From Anaerolineales bacterium UBA4826 (GTDB lineage: Bacteria > Chloroflexota > Anaerolineae > UBA4142): a stretch of 36,429 nucleotides of DNA. A program made the translations under genes and the position numbers. This document shows positions 1-7,874 of the stretch, one piece after another. The DNA lies in assembly GCA_002400365.1 (NCBI GenBank), contig DHFK01000232.1, forward strand, positions 1,485 to 37,913, given 5' to 3'. Positions within the stretch are counted from its first letter, which is position 1. Each line of letters opens with the position of its first letter. The notes under the pieces were generated by a model that worked only from the letters and a program-made list of their open reading frames with translations, searched no databases and was not told the origin of the DNA.

Positions 1-1167
1 CTCGCTGAATCTGACCTGCGCGCGCTGCGTGGACTCGTCCAGGCGGCGCGCGCTGATTTTGCCCGCGCCGGTTATCCAATCCAGACCGCGCGCGTCGCCA
101 CGCAGACACTTGCCGAGATCGCGCCGCGCGACATGACGCAATTCGCGCGCGATCTGCAAGCCGCGTGCCGGGCGAACGGGATTGACTATGCGGCGCTCGG
201 CGCGCTGCGCGGCGATCATGCGCTGATGGAGGCGCTCCCGGCGGCGCTCGGCGCGACGGAGACCGTGTTTGCCGCCGCGCACATCGCGTCCCGCGCCGAT
301 GGCATCCACTTGCCCGCGATCTCCGCCGCCGCGCGCGTGATGCGCGCGCTGGCCGATTCAACTCCCGACGGGTTCGGCAATCTCCGCTTTGCCGCGCTCG
401 CGAACTGTCCGCCGCACTCGCCCTTTTTCCCGGCGGCGTATCATCAAGGCACTGCGCCCGCGTTTGCGCTCGCCACTGAAGCCGCGCCGCTCGCGGTGGA
501 CGCGTTCGACCGCGCCAACAACCTTACCGAGGCGCGCGCGAACCTCGTCAGCGCGATCGAACGCGCGGGTGAAACGCTGGCGCGTATCGCGAACGACCTT
601 GCCGCGCGCTTTGCCTTGCGCTTCGCCGGGATTGATTTCTCGCTCGCGCCCTTTCCCGAAGCATCCCGCAGCATCGGCGCGGCGATGGAAAAACTGACCG
701 GCGCGCCCTTTGGCGAACGCGGGACACTCTTCGCCGCCGCGTTCATCACCGATTGCCTGAACCGCGCGAACTTTGCGCGCGTCGGCTTCTCCGGCTTGAT
801 GCTGCCGGTATTGGAAGACGCGACGCTCGCCGCGCGGTCAATGCAGTACACGCTGGACTCGCTCTTGCTCTATGCGACGGTGTGCGGCACCGGGCTGGAC
901 ACCATTCCGCTGCCCGGCGACACGCCAACCGACGCGCTCGCGGCGATCCTGCTCGACCTGGCGACGCTGGCAGTGAAACTGGACAAACCGCTGACCGGGC
1001 GCCTCATGCCGATTCCCGGTCTCCGCGCCGGCGATATGACGCAGTTCGACTTTGAGTATTTTGCGAACGCGCGGGTGCTGGAGACGCGCAGCAGCCGCCC
1101 GCTCAGGGTCTTGGAAGATAGGCAAGTGGAATTCAAGCGGCATAAAACGCAACTTTTGACGGATTGA
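1..1167 (+). CDS. DUF711 (PFL/UPF0210) family protein, 5'-truncated by the window edge
   Basis: The reading frame is open from base 1, so the gene starts outside the window. The first in-window ATG, at 133, is internal to the family fold. The C-terminal third carries the family-typical stretch around CGTGLDTIPLPGDT followed by KPLTGRLMPIPGL and GDMTQFDFEYF, which matches DUF711 proteins (about 400 residues or more). The biochemical role of the family is unknown, and related PFL proteins have been linked only loosely to glycyl-radical enzymes. The protein is rich in Ala and Arg, as expected of a GC-rich genome. The last codons overlap the -35 element of the promoter for the next gene, so the two are probably separate transcripts. 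Family assignment is fairly sure; function is not. Confidence 0.8.
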   Translation, partial: LAESDLRALRGLVQAARADFARAGYPIQTARVATQTLAEIAPRDMTQFARDLQAACRANGIDYAALGALRGDHALMEALPAALGATETVFAAAHIASRADGIHLPAISAAARVMRALADSTPDGFGNLRFAALANCPPHSPFFPAAYHQGTAPAFALATEAAPLAVDAFDRANNLTEARANLVSAIERAGETLARIANDLAARFALRFAGIDFSLAPFPEASRSIGAAMEKLTGAPFGERGTLFAAAFITDCLNRANFARVGFSGLMLPVLEDATLAARSMQYTLDSLLLYATVCGTGLDTIPLPGDTPTDALAAILLDLATLAVKLDKPLTGRLMPIPGLRAGDMTQFDFEYFANARVLETRSSRPLRVLEDRQVEFKRHKTQLLTD

Positions 1168-1184
1168 CCAGTCCGTGCTATACT
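1156..1184 (+). promoter_or_regulatory. sigma-70-type promoter for the alpha/beta hydrolase gene
   Basis: TTGACG at 1156-1161 and TATACT at 1179-1184 are separated by exactly 17 bp. The promoter overlaps the end of the upstream DUF711 gene and would give a leader of about 50 nt before the ATG at 1245. Confidence 0.6.
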
Positions 1185-1244
1185 TGGGTTGCACTGACGC
1201 CGCGCGTGGAAACCCGCGCGGCAATCCTTTTCTTTCGGAGTTGC

Positions 1245-1976
1245 ATGAGTCGAGTCGTTGTGACGATTCACGGCACCGGGCGCACCGCGCATAACTTTTG
1301 GGCGCCTCAGATCCAAGCGATCGCCGATCACCTGGGGCAAACGCCGCAGCATCGTCCAGTATGGTGGGGCGATCTGATCGACGCGGGCGCACGCGTTTCA
1401 GAATTGGGCGCATGGGTTACCGCACGTCTGCATGGGCTCGCCCAGCGACTGCTGGGGCATCCTTCCAACCACGTTGCCCGTTTTGTGCTCGGCGGGGCAG
1501 ATACGCTACATCGTTTCGTGGACGGCGTTGCCGGCGTCGTCGCTTATTTCGTCCCCTCGCGCAAACAAGAGGTCATCCGCGACCGCTTGCGCGCTACGCT
1601 CGAAGAACTGACGCAGCACGGTCACGAAATCGTTCTGGTGAGCGAGAGTCTCGGCTGCCTCGTCGCGTTCGACGTGCTGCGCGCCGAGGCGAATCAGTAC
1701 AACATCGTCGCATGGATCACGCTCGGCTGCGCGCTGCGCACGCTGGTCCGGACTGGACAGCGCTCTGCCGATCTCGGCGCGATCAACCGGCAGACGGTTG
1801 GGCAGTGGTTCAACCTCTACGCGCCACGTGACCTCGTCGCCGCGCCGATCGCGTCCGTCTTCCCCGCGTATCCAATTCACGACGAAAGAATTGATGGCGC
1901 GCGCGGACGATTGCAATCACATCGCTACTGGGCAAATCCGCGCGTCGCCGCGCTCATCGCGCGCGTGCTGCAATAA
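1245..1976 (+). CDS. alpha/beta-hydrolase-like protein
   Basis: A 243-residue protein. It begins with VVVTIHGTGRTAHNFW, the HG oxyanion-hole segment that usually follows the first strand of alpha/beta hydrolases. The segment VLVSESLGCLVAFDVL has a G-x-S-x-G-like nucleophile elbow in which the first Gly is replaced by Ser (SESLG). A plausible Asp (YAPRDLVA) and a late His (LQSHRYW) complete a lipase/esterase-type triad. There is no signal peptide, so it is probably cytoplasmic. The ATG at 1245 is chosen over upstream frame extensions because CGGAG lies 5 bases before it and a good promoter lies at 1156-1184. The substrate cannot be told. Confidence 0.7.
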   Translation: MSRVVVTIHGTGRTAHNFWAPQIQAIADHLGQTPQHRPVWWGDLIDAGARVSELGAWVTARLHGLAQRLLGHPSNHVARFVLGGADTLHRFVDGVAGVVAYFVPSRKQEVIRDRLRATLEELTQHGHEIVLVSESLGCLVAFDVLRAEANQYNIVAWITLGCALRTLVRTGQRSADLGAINRQTVGQWFNLYAPRDLVAAPIASVFPAYPIHDERIDGARGRLQSHRYWANPRVAALIARVLQ

Positions 1977-2002
1977 GACATGTTTGGTACTACTCAGCCC
2001 GG

Positions 2003-2081
2003 TGTCATTGCGAGCGTAGCGAAGCAATCCCCAAGCGACTTGGAGATTGCTTCGTCGCGAAAACCGCTCCTCGCAATGACA
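2003..2081. repeat. palindromic interspersed repeat (GTCATTGCGAG family)
   Basis: The outer arms TGTCATTGCGAG (2003-2014) and CTCGCAATGACA (2070-2081) are perfect complements. The inner arms CGAAGCAATC (2020-2029) and GATTGCTTCG (2045-2054) also pair, giving a long stem-loop between the convergent hydrolase and plsY genes. Repeats of this wording are commonly seen dispersed in environmental genomes. It may also act as a bidirectional terminator, although it has no T-tract. Confidence 0.75.
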
Positions 2082-2105
2082 GGGTGGGCAGTTACCATGT
2101 TTGGC

Positions 2106-2771
2106 TCATTTGATCTTCCCGCGCTTTTGCCACGCTTGATCCGGTGGAACATCGCGATCCATCCAGAGCCGTCGCCAGAGGACGGTTCTTTTTTCGCGCG
2201 CGTCTTTGGGCAACGGCAACCGATTCGCCTCCAGCCGTTTGATCGCGATAATGACCGCCAGCCACGCGCAGCCCCAGATGATTTCGGGCGCGTCGCCCAG
2301 GGTCCACGCGCTGGGCGCGAGCAAGACGAGAGCCACGGCTGAACTCGGCGCGCCTTGCTTGATCAACCAGCCGACGGCGAGGATGGCGAGCAACAGAATC
2401 GCCAAGCGCAGGTCCCACGCGAACAGGATGCCGACGGTCGCGCCCATACCGCGCCCGCCCTTGAGTCCCAAATGAAGCGACCAGTTGTGTCCGACGACTA
2501 TTGCCAGACCAATCAGGATGGCAACACTCCATTCCAAGCCCCAAGCGCGCGCCAACGTCGGCGGCGTAAACCCCTTGACCAAATCCAGAAAACCGACCAC
2601 GATCATCCACGCACGCCCCACCTGCTCGCCCACGTTGGAACCGCCGACGGTGCCGCTGCCATAGCGTCGCAGATCAATTCCCTTTAATGCGCGTGCGACG
2701 AGAAACGACGGCGAGATCGAACCCCACAGGTAAGCGATTAAGATCAGGGGGATAATGCTAGTCGTCAGCAT
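2106..2771 (-). CDS. plsY: acyl-phosphate:glycerol-3-phosphate acyltransferase PlsY
   Basis: PlsY moves an acyl group from acyl-phosphate to glycerol-3-phosphate at the inner membrane, the first step of bacterial phospholipid synthesis. The 221-residue protein has several hydrophobic segments and the three family motifs: LWGSISPSFLVARAL near the N-terminus, DLRRYGSGTVGGSNV (a variant of the usual GSGNIGATN motif), and GHNWSLHLGLKGGRGMGATVG (the usual GHxxxxFLxFKGGKG motif). The ATG at 2771 is preferred over a TTG at 2786 because GGAG lies 9 bases upstream of the ATG. It overlaps the end of degV by 14 bp, so the two are co-transcribed. The lipid role fits a DegV fatty-acid-binding partner. The C-terminal 40 residues are charged and probably cytoplasmic. 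Confidence 0.85.
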   Translation of the reverse strand: MLTTSIIPLILIAYLWGSISPSFLVARALKGIDLRRYGSGTVGGSNVGEQVGRAWMIVVGFLDLVKGFTPPTLARAWGLEWSVAILIGLAIVVGHNWSLHLGLKGGRGMGATVGILFAWDLRLAILLLAILAVGWLIKQGAPSSAVALVLLAPSAWTLGDAPEIIWGCAWLAVIIAIKRLEANRLPLPKDAREKRTVLWRRLWMDRDVPPDQAWQKRGKIK

Positions 2772-3606
2772 AGAACGCCACTCCAACTACATCCGGACCC
2801 GTGTGCGCGCCCATCACCGGCGTGAATTCGGTGACATAAACTTCGACGCACTGGACGCGCGCGCAAAGATGCTCGCGGAGCCATTCCGCATCTTCCGGCA
2901 AATCGGCATGGAAGACCGACGCGTGAACAGCGCGCTTGGCTTTCACGCGGTCTGTCGCCAGGTCCACGATCTCCTGGAGCGCATGTTTCCACGAGCGCGT
3001 CAGTCCTACGACGCTTACACGTCCGCCCTTGAGGTTTAGAATCGGTACGATTTTCAGTTGGCTGCCGAGCAGCACGACGGCTTCGCCCAATCGTCCGCCG
3101 CGATGGATGTGCTCTAGAGTTTTCAGAGTGGCGAAGAAATCCACGCGACCAATCACTTGCTCTGCCGCGGCGACGACTTGTTCGAGCGATGCGCCGCTGG
3201 CGGCAGCGCGCGCCGCCGCCAGCACGACAAACCCCTGCGCCATCGTCGCGGTGTGCGAATCGAGCACGCGAATCGGAAAATGGTTCAACTGCTCCGCCGC
3301 GAGGCGCGCGGTATGCGCCGTTCCCGTCATCTCGGCAGAAACGTGGATCGAGACGACCCCATCGTACTCCCGCACGAGTTGTTTGTAGAGGGCGGCAAAA
3401 CTGCCCAATGGCGGCTGGGAGGTCGTCGGATACGAATTGGCTTGGCGAAAGCGGTGGTAGAATTCAGTGGGCGCGAGATCTACCCCATTGCGATAGATCA
3501 CGCCATCCCATACCAACTCGAAGGGGATTTCGTAGATGTTTAGTTGTTGCTTGAGCGCGGCAGGGATGCACGCCGCACTGTCGGTGACCACGGCGATTCT
3601 TGGCAT
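2758..3606 (-). CDS. DegV family (fatty-acid-binding) protein
   Basis: A 282-residue protein with the DegV/FakB layout. It starts with IAVVTDSAACIP (nucleotide-binding-like first strand), then has TSQPPLGSF, SIHVSAEMTGT and VLDSHTATMAQGF. The C-terminal part holds EVYVTEFTPVMGAHTGPDVVGVAFY, the G-x-H-x-GP segment that caps the fatty-acid carboxylate. FakB-type members hold a fatty acid for phosphorylation by FakA, and the product, acyl-phosphate, is the PlsY substrate. The overlap with plsY therefore makes sense. No FakA kinase is present in the window. The start is supported by GAGG shortly before the ATG and by a promoter upstream at 3663-3691. Confidence 0.85.
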   Translation of the reverse strand: MPRIAVVTDSAACIPAALKQQLNIYEIPFELVWDGVIYRNGVDLAPTEFYHRFRQANSYPTTSQPPLGSFAALYKQLVREYDGVVSIHVSAEMTGTAHTARLAAEQLNHFPIRVLDSHTATMAQGFVVLAAARAAASGASLEQVVAAAEQVIGRVDFFATLKTLEHIHRGGRLGEAVVLLGSQLKIVPILNLKGGRVSVVGLTRSWKHALQEIVDLATDRVKAKRAVHASVFHADLPEDAEWLREHLCARVQCVEVYVTEFTPVMGAHTGPDVVGVAFYADD

Positions 3607-3662
3607 CGTTGCCTCTCTGTTTGTCCGCGAATCTTCGCAAACAAGATTTGTGCTTTGCCTCC

Positions 3663-3691
3663 ATTCTATCGCGTTAGGTGTTTTTGCTCAA
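3663..3691 (-). promoter_or_regulatory. promoter for degV-plsY
   Basis: On the minus strand TTGAGC (3691-3686) and TAGAAT (3668-3663) are 17 bp apart. It is back to back with the promoter of the rightward GNAT gene: only one base separates the two -35 boxes, so the two transcripts may compete for RNA polymerase. Confidence 0.55.
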
Positions 3692-3692
3692 A

Positions 3693-3721
3693 TTGTTCAC
3701 GCGCCCGATTCATGCTATACT
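3693..3721 (+). promoter_or_regulatory. promoter for the GNAT acetyltransferase gene
   Basis: TTGTTC at 3693-3698, a 17-bp spacer and TATACT at 3716-3721. The leader before the ATG at 3762 would be about 35 nt and contains GGAGG at 3753-3757. Confidence 0.55.
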
Positions 3722-3761
3722 TTCAACGCCTGCAAATCTTGAACCGAAAATTGGAGGTCGC

Positions 3762-4301
3762 ATGTATCGCGGCGAAAAGGTCGAACTATCCGCAGTCCAG
3801 CGCGAGTATCTGCCCAAGTACGTCGAATGGCTGAACGATTGGCAAGTCGCCCAGTTCTTGAATCCCGGCATTCCCCTGCCCTTTAACCTCGAAGACGAGA
3901 CCGATTGGTTTGAGAATCGGCGCAAATCGAAAGAGAACCTGATCTTTGCGATTCTCACGCTGGACGAAAACAAGTTGATCGGCAACTGCGGCTTGCACGC
4001 CGTGGATTTGAAGAATCGCGGCGCCGTATTCGGCATCTTCATCGGCGACAAGAATTATTGGGGCAAAGGGTACGGCACTGACGCGACGCGCACGCTGCTG
4101 CGATTTGCGTTCGAGCAACTCGGTTTGAACCGCGTAGAACTGGAAGTGTACGCTTTCAATCCTCGCGCGATGCGCGCGTACGAAAAAGCCGGCTTTCGCC
4201 GTGATGGCGTGCGCCGCCAGGCGTTGTATCGCGAAGGTCAGTTTCACGACATCTATGTGATGTGCATTCTGCGCGAGGAGTGGGACGCGCGGAAGGAGTG
4301 A
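3762..4301 (+). CDS. GNAT-family N-acetyltransferase (RimJ/RimL-like)
   Basis: A 179-residue single-domain acetyl-CoA-dependent acetyltransferase. Visible landmarks are LVDENKLIGN-like strand text (LDENKLIGNCGLHAV), GIFIGDKNYWGKGYGTDATRTLL (the Q/R-x-x-G-x-G/A acetyl-CoA pyrophosphate loop, here YWGKGYGT), and LNRVELEVYAFNPRAMRAYEKAGFRRDGVRRQALYREG, typical of RimJ/RimL-type enzymes. The opening of the domain has the usual E-W-x-N sequence (YVEWLNDWQVAQFLN). The acceptor could be a ribosomal protein, a small amine or an antibiotic, and the sequence does not tell which. The ATG at 3762 has GGAGG 5 bases upstream; the longer reading frame would run through the promoter. Confidence 0.85.
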   Translation: MYRGEKVELSAVQREYLPKYVEWLNDWQVAQFLNPGIPLPFNLEDETDWFENRRKSKENLIFAILTLDENKLIGNCGLHAVDLKNRGAVFGIFIGDKNYWGKGYGTDATRTLLRFAFEQLGLNRVELEVYAFNPRAMRAYEKAGFRRDGVRRQALYREGQFHDIYVMCILREEWDARKE

Positions 4302-4312
4302 GCGGTTATCGG

Positions 4313-4327
4313 TTATCAGTTATCAGT
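4313..4327. repeat. short word repeat (GGTTATCAGTTATCAG type)
   Basis: Tandem variants of GTTATC fill the start of the intergenic region after the acetyltransferase. The related word AGTAATCAGTAATCAG recurs at 11574-11588, where it codes for the N-terminus of a glycosyltransferase. Confidence 0.45.
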
Positions 4328-4330
4328 AGT

Positions 4331-4435
4331 TTGACAATGTCACATTTCTCTTTTCGCCACAGAGGACACAGGGAACAAGCAGATTCTTCCTCTGTGTTCT
4401 CTGTGCGCTCTGTGGCTAATCTGACATTTCCAAAG
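4331..4435. repeat. interspersed palindrome of the CCACAGAG/CTCTGTGG family, copy 1
   Basis: GCCACAGAG (4356-4364) pairs with CTCTGTGGC (4408-4416), and shorter ACACAG/CTGTGT words lie inside. It is preceded by TTGACAATGTCACATTTC, closely matched at 36328-36346 ahead of the copy at the right window edge. A third copy lies at 29118-29172. This copy fills the gap before mutY. Confidence 0.7.
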
Positions 4436-4443
4436 TAGCCAGT

Positions 4444-5538
4444 ATGCCAATGTCCCGTAAGAAGATTTCGAGCGCGACGCGCCGCGCGTTTGCCGCGCGC
4501 CTCCTCGCATGGTACGGCGATCACAAGCGCGATCTCCCCTGGCGGCGCGACGCGCACGATCCGTACCGCGTCTGGATTTCGGAAACGCTGCTGCAACAGA
4601 CCCAGGTTGCGACCGTCATCCCGTACTACGCACGCTTCCTCGCGCGTTTTCCAACCGTCCGCGCGCTTGCTGCCGCACGCCTCGACGACGTGCTGAAGGT
4701 TTGGGAGGGTGTGGGGTATTACGCACGCGCGCGGAATTTGCACCGTGCCGCGCAGGAAATCGCCACGCGGTTCGGCGGCGAAATTCCAGGCACGGTCGAA
4801 GAACTGCTGACGCTGCCGGGCGTCGGGCGCTACACTGCCGGCGCGGTTGCCAGCATCGCGTTTGGGCGGGACGAACCAGCGCTGGACGGGAATGTGACTC
4901 GTGTGATATGCCGCTACTTCCACATCGCACGCGATCCAAAGGGTGCAGAAGCGCGAAATCTGCTATGGGAGTTGGTGCAACAATTGCTCCCACGCGGAAA
5001 CGCGGGCGCTTTCAATCAAGCGCTGATGGAACTGGGCGCAACAGTGTGCGCGCCGCGCCAACCCGCGTGCAGCGCTTGTCCTTTGCAACGCGGCTGCGCG
5101 GCGCGGCGGTTGGGAATTCAAGAGCAACTACCAATCAAACGCCGGAAGAAGAAACTGCCGCACCATCAAGTCGCGGTGGGGGTCGTCTGGAAGGGAAAGA
5201 AGCTTCTGATCGCGCAGCGTTATACTCAAGACCTGCTCGGCGGGCTGTGGGAATTTCCGGGCGGGCACCAGGAGCAAGGGGAATCGCTGGCAAGGTGCGT
5301 GGCGCGCGAGGTGCGCGAAGAGGTGGGAATTGCGATCAAGGTTGGAAAGGAATTTGCGACGGTGAACCACGCATACTCGCATTTCAGTATCACAATGCAT
5401 GCGTTTGATTGCCACTGGCTGCGCGGGCGTCCGCGTGCGCTGGGCTGCGCGGCAGTCAAGTGGGTGTTGCCGCGCGAGTTGGCGCGCTATGCGTTCCCGG
5501 CGGCGAACAGAAAGATCATTACAAACCTGATAGGGTGA
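4444..5538 (+). CDS. mutY: A/G-specific adenine DNA glycosylase MutY
   Basis: MutY removes adenine mispaired with 8-oxoguanine. The 364-residue protein has an HhH-GPD domain with the catalytic Glu in ISETLLQQTQV, the hairpin LPGVGRYTAGAVAS and the catalytic Asp in ALDGNVTRV. A [4Fe-4S] loop follows with the spacing C-x6-C-x2-C-x5-C (CAPRQPACSACPLQRGC). The C-terminal part is a NUDIX-like 8-oxoG recognition domain with a complete-looking Nudix box, GGHQEQGES...REVREEVGI. Many MutY proteins keep only the fold, so an intact box is worth noting. Length and order are normal. ATGs at 4444 and 4450 are both possible, since neither has a strong ribosome binding site. The gene faces the DUF4015 gene across a 20-bp perfect hairpin. 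Confidence 0.93.
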   Translation: MPMSRKKISSATRRAFAARLLAWYGDHKRDLPWRRDAHDPYRVWISETLLQQTQVATVIPYYARFLARFPTVRALAAARLDDVLKVWEGVGYYARARNLHRAAQEIATRFGGEIPGTVEELLTLPGVGRYTAGAVASIAFGRDEPALDGNVTRVICRYFHIARDPKGAEARNLLWELVQQLLPRGNAGAFNQALMELGATVCAPRQPACSACPLQRGCAARRLGIQEQLPIKRRKKKLPHHQVAVGVVWKGKKLLIAQRYTQDLLGGLWEFPGGHQEQGESLARCVAREVREEVGIAIKVGKEFATVNHAYSHFSITMHAFDCHWLRGRPRALGCAAVKWVLPRELARYAFPAANRKIITNLIG

Positions 5539-5596
5539 CAAGGTGACAGGGTGATCTTCGTCTCCGTGTCCCCGCGTCACCCTGTCACCTTGTCAC
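5535..5596. terminator. perfect 20-bp inverted repeat between convergent genes
   Basis: GTGACAAGGTGACAGGGTGA (5535-5554) is exactly complementary to 5577-5596, with a 22-base loop. The left arm includes the mutY stop codon. There is no long T-tract, so it is either a bidirectional transcription barrier or a member of the word-repeat families (GGTGACA words in tandem). Confidence 0.6.
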
Positions 5597-5606
5597 TCCC
5601 TTGCCC

Positions 5607-7553
5607 TCACTTGGCGTCAAATGTCTTGGGGTCGTACGTGCCATGTCCGTTCCAAAACATCCAGCCGTAACTGCCCGCTTCCATTGCGGCTTTTTTTTGC
5701 AGGCGATACTGCGCCACGCCGAAATCGCCGCGCCCTACGTACGCTTGCAGCCACAATCGAACTTTGGTTGACGTTTTCTCCGCCGCGCGCTTGTAACTGC
5801 TGTAAATTACATCGTAGGGGCAGCGTACCGCTTCGACGCAATTGCGCAACCCCAAGCCCTTGGTCAACAAATCAGTCGCTTCGACCCAGGTATCCGGGTA
5901 AACCATCGGCGAAATGTAATCCACGTACGGACCGAGATCGCGCAGGCGCTGGCCCGTGTGCTGATCGTCGTCCGTCGCCGTCGTCAAGCCAAAGACGTCG
6001 GCGGAGATGAAAACGCCGGTCGGGCGCAATTCCTTTTGCGCGCGCGCCAGAAAGCCGGCAATCGCCGCGATGCGTTTTTCTTCGGTGTTCTCCGTTCCGA
6101 AATCGAGCCCATTCACGCGACCGGGAAAGCGGATATAGTCGAACTGGATTTCGTCGAAACCCAGCGCGACGACTTGCTGCGCGAGGGCGAGCGCATAATT
6201 TGAATTTTCGGCAAGATAAGGATTGAGCCACTGCTGTCCACCGTTCTCCGTGAACACCGCGCCGCTCGCGGCGCGAACTGCCTGGTTCGGGCGCGAACTC
6301 GCGAGCAAATTGTCCTGAAAGACCGGCAAGCGCGCGATGCAATAGATGTTCTGCGTCTTGCAGCGCTCGATCACTTCGATGAGATCAATCCCGCGCAGGT
6401 ACGCCGCCCCGATTTGTTTTGCCAACGGAACCTGGCTGTCCCACGCGAGGCGTCCCTTTTCTGACTTGACGTCAATGACGATGGCGTTCAACTCGGTCTT
6501 GCCTACCAGGTCCATCAATTCGCGCACGCGTTCGGCGGGAATGCCAAAAGGAATGTGAATCCCCTTGGCGAGAAACGGCGTCAGTTTGACATCGCGGCGC
6601 GTGACTCCGCTCACGTCAATGTCCGGCTTGGCATAGCCCGGGGCTTTGAGCGTCACCGCGGCTTTCGCCGGCACATTGTCCAGGTGGTACGCGCCTTTTG
6701 CATCGGTCGCGACGATCGTGCTGCCCAAATAGATCAACGTTCCGCTAATCGGCTGCCCGGTCGCCGCGTCGGTCACGCTGCCGTCGAGTGTGTTGGGGCG
6801 CAGGACGAGTTGAAGAGTGCCGCCGCTGATCGGCGCGCTCGCGCTTTCAAAGCCCGGCGCGGCCGCGCGCACGGTTGCCCCCGGTTTTACGCGGCGCAGC
6901 ACCGCGCGCCCTTGCGCGTCGCTGGCGATCGTCTGCGCGTCGGCTTGGATCTGCGCGTGGGCGATCGGCTGGTTGGTGTACTTGTTCGTGACGAGGACGC
7001 TGACCTGGGTTGGCGCGAGCAGCAAGTCGAAATCGCCTTGCGCGTCATACGCGACCGCGATCGGCTGATAGCCCGGCAGTTGCACGACAAACGGCGTGCC
7101 GGTTTTTACCGCGCGCGCTTCCAATGCGCCTTGCGCGTTCGCCGTCATCAGTTTATCGCCGACCATGACCGGAACGTTCGGCAACGGCTGACTGGTCTCC
7201 AGATCGCGCACGATGACCGCAACACGATTCGGCTGCAACGCGAAATCAATTGAGAACGCGCGCGCGAAAAGATCGTCGCCGTTCAGCGGCGTCTGCGCGG
7301 CGTCGTAGCCATCGGCTTGCGCGGCGAGCGTGGACGTGCCGCGCCGGATTTCAATCGCGTATTGACCTTGCGCGTCGGTCAGCGTGCGGTATTCCGCCAC
7401 ACTCACCTGGGCGTCTGGGACCGGCAGATGCGTCGTCGCGTCCATCACGATCCCAGTCAGTTGTCTTGTCTCTTGATTAGAATGGACCAAAAACGCGGCG
7501 CAGAGCGCAAGCGCGAGGATGAGTCCAAAGACAATGGCAGTTCGCTTGGACAT
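5607..7553 (-). CDS. secreted or anchored DUF4015 (putative glycoside hydrolase) protein with carboxypeptidase-regulatory-like repeats
   Basis: A 648-residue protein. Residues about 4-24 form one hydrophobic helix (signal peptide or anchor). About four beta-sandwich repeats follow, recognisable by TGIVMDATTHLPVPDAQVSV...TDAQGQYAIEI, VIVRDLETSQPLPNVPVMV, VLVTNKYTNQPIAHAQI and GSVTDAATGQPISGTLIYLG...TDAKGAYHL. These are CarboxypepD_reg-like domains. From about residue 330 comes the DUF4015 TIM-barrel-like domain: GIHIPFGIPAERVRELMDLV, LNAIVIDVKSEKG, LGFDEIQFDYIRFP, FISADVFGLTT, YISPMVYPDTW. This family is thought to be glycosidase-like; the substrate is unknown. The ATG at 7553 is chosen because the -10 TATAAT ends only 7 bases before it, so longer starts would lie in the promoter. 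Confidence 0.85.
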   Translation of the reverse strand: MSKRTAIVFGLILALALCAAFLVHSNQETRQLTGIVMDATTHLPVPDAQVSVAEYRTLTDAQGQYAIEIRRGTSTLAAQADGYDAAQTPLNGDDLFARAFSIDFALQPNRVAVIVRDLETSQPLPNVPVMVGDKLMTANAQGALEARAVKTGTPFVVQLPGYQPIAVAYDAQGDFDLLLAPTQVSVLVTNKYTNQPIAHAQIQADAQTIASDAQGRAVLRRVKPGATVRAAAPGFESASAPISGGTLQLVLRPNTLDGSVTDAATGQPISGTLIYLGSTIVATDAKGAYHLDNVPAKAAVTLKAPGYAKPDIDVSGVTRRDVKLTPFLAKGIHIPFGIPAERVRELMDLVGKTELNAIVIDVKSEKGRLAWDSQVPLAKQIGAAYLRGIDLIEVIERCKTQNIYCIARLPVFQDNLLASSRPNQAVRAASGAVFTENGGQQWLNPYLAENSNYALALAQQVVALGFDEIQFDYIRFPGRVNGLDFGTENTEEKRIAAIAGFLARAQKELRPTGVFISADVFGLTTATDDDQHTGQRLRDLGPYVDYISPMVYPDTWVEATDLLTKGLGLRNCVEAVRCPYDVIYSSYKRAAEKTSTKVRLWLQAYVGRGDFGVAQYRLQKKAAMEAGSYGWMFWNGHGTYDPKTFDAK

Positions 7554-7560
7554 GGCGCGC

Positions 7561-7589
7561 ATTATAGCACACATTTTTTCCACAACCAA
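7561..7589 (-). promoter_or_regulatory. promoter giving a near-leaderless mRNA for the DUF4015 gene
   Basis: On the minus strand TTGGTT (7589-7584) and a perfect TATAAT (7566-7561) are 17 bp apart. The predicted start point falls at or next to the ATG at 7553, and there is no ribosome binding site in between. Confidence 0.6.
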
Positions 7590-7817
7590 TCCCCACACTT
7601 GGTGATCGCGTCCACACGTCTTGTGTCTTTATCAAACGCGAGATACTAGGGGTGGTAGTATTGCGACGAGGAATTTTTCTTATTCGCCGCCGATACACTT
7701 GTTTTCCACAGCAAAAATTTTTATGAACGCGACATGGAGTGGGATTTGGAATTTGGATTGTCGCAATCGTCAATCTTAAAAACTCGGCGCGAGGTTTTCT
7801 TTTTTAAGGTAAACCAC

Positions 7818-7846
7818 TTGCGCGCGTTCCCGTCTTCTGTTAGAAT
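7818..7846 (+). promoter_or_regulatory. dnaA promoter
   Basis: TTGCGC at 7818-7823, a 17-bp spacer and TAGAAT at 7841-7846. The leader is about 20 nt and includes GAGG just upstream of the ATG at 7875. Confidence 0.6.
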
Positions 7847-7874
7847 GGCGGGGCTTGTTCTTCGAGGTAACACC

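Larger units (their letters stand above)
7554..7874. other. intergenic region between the DUF4015 gene and dnaA (321 bp)
   Basis: No gene is seen here. The region holds the leftward DUF4015 promoter, the rightward dnaA promoter and two TTTTCCACA sites (7576-7584 and 7702-7710), each one mismatch from the DnaA box TTATCCACA. It is clearly richer in A and T than the flanking genes. DnaA autoregulation, or a part of a bipartite origin, is possible. Confidence 0.4.
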
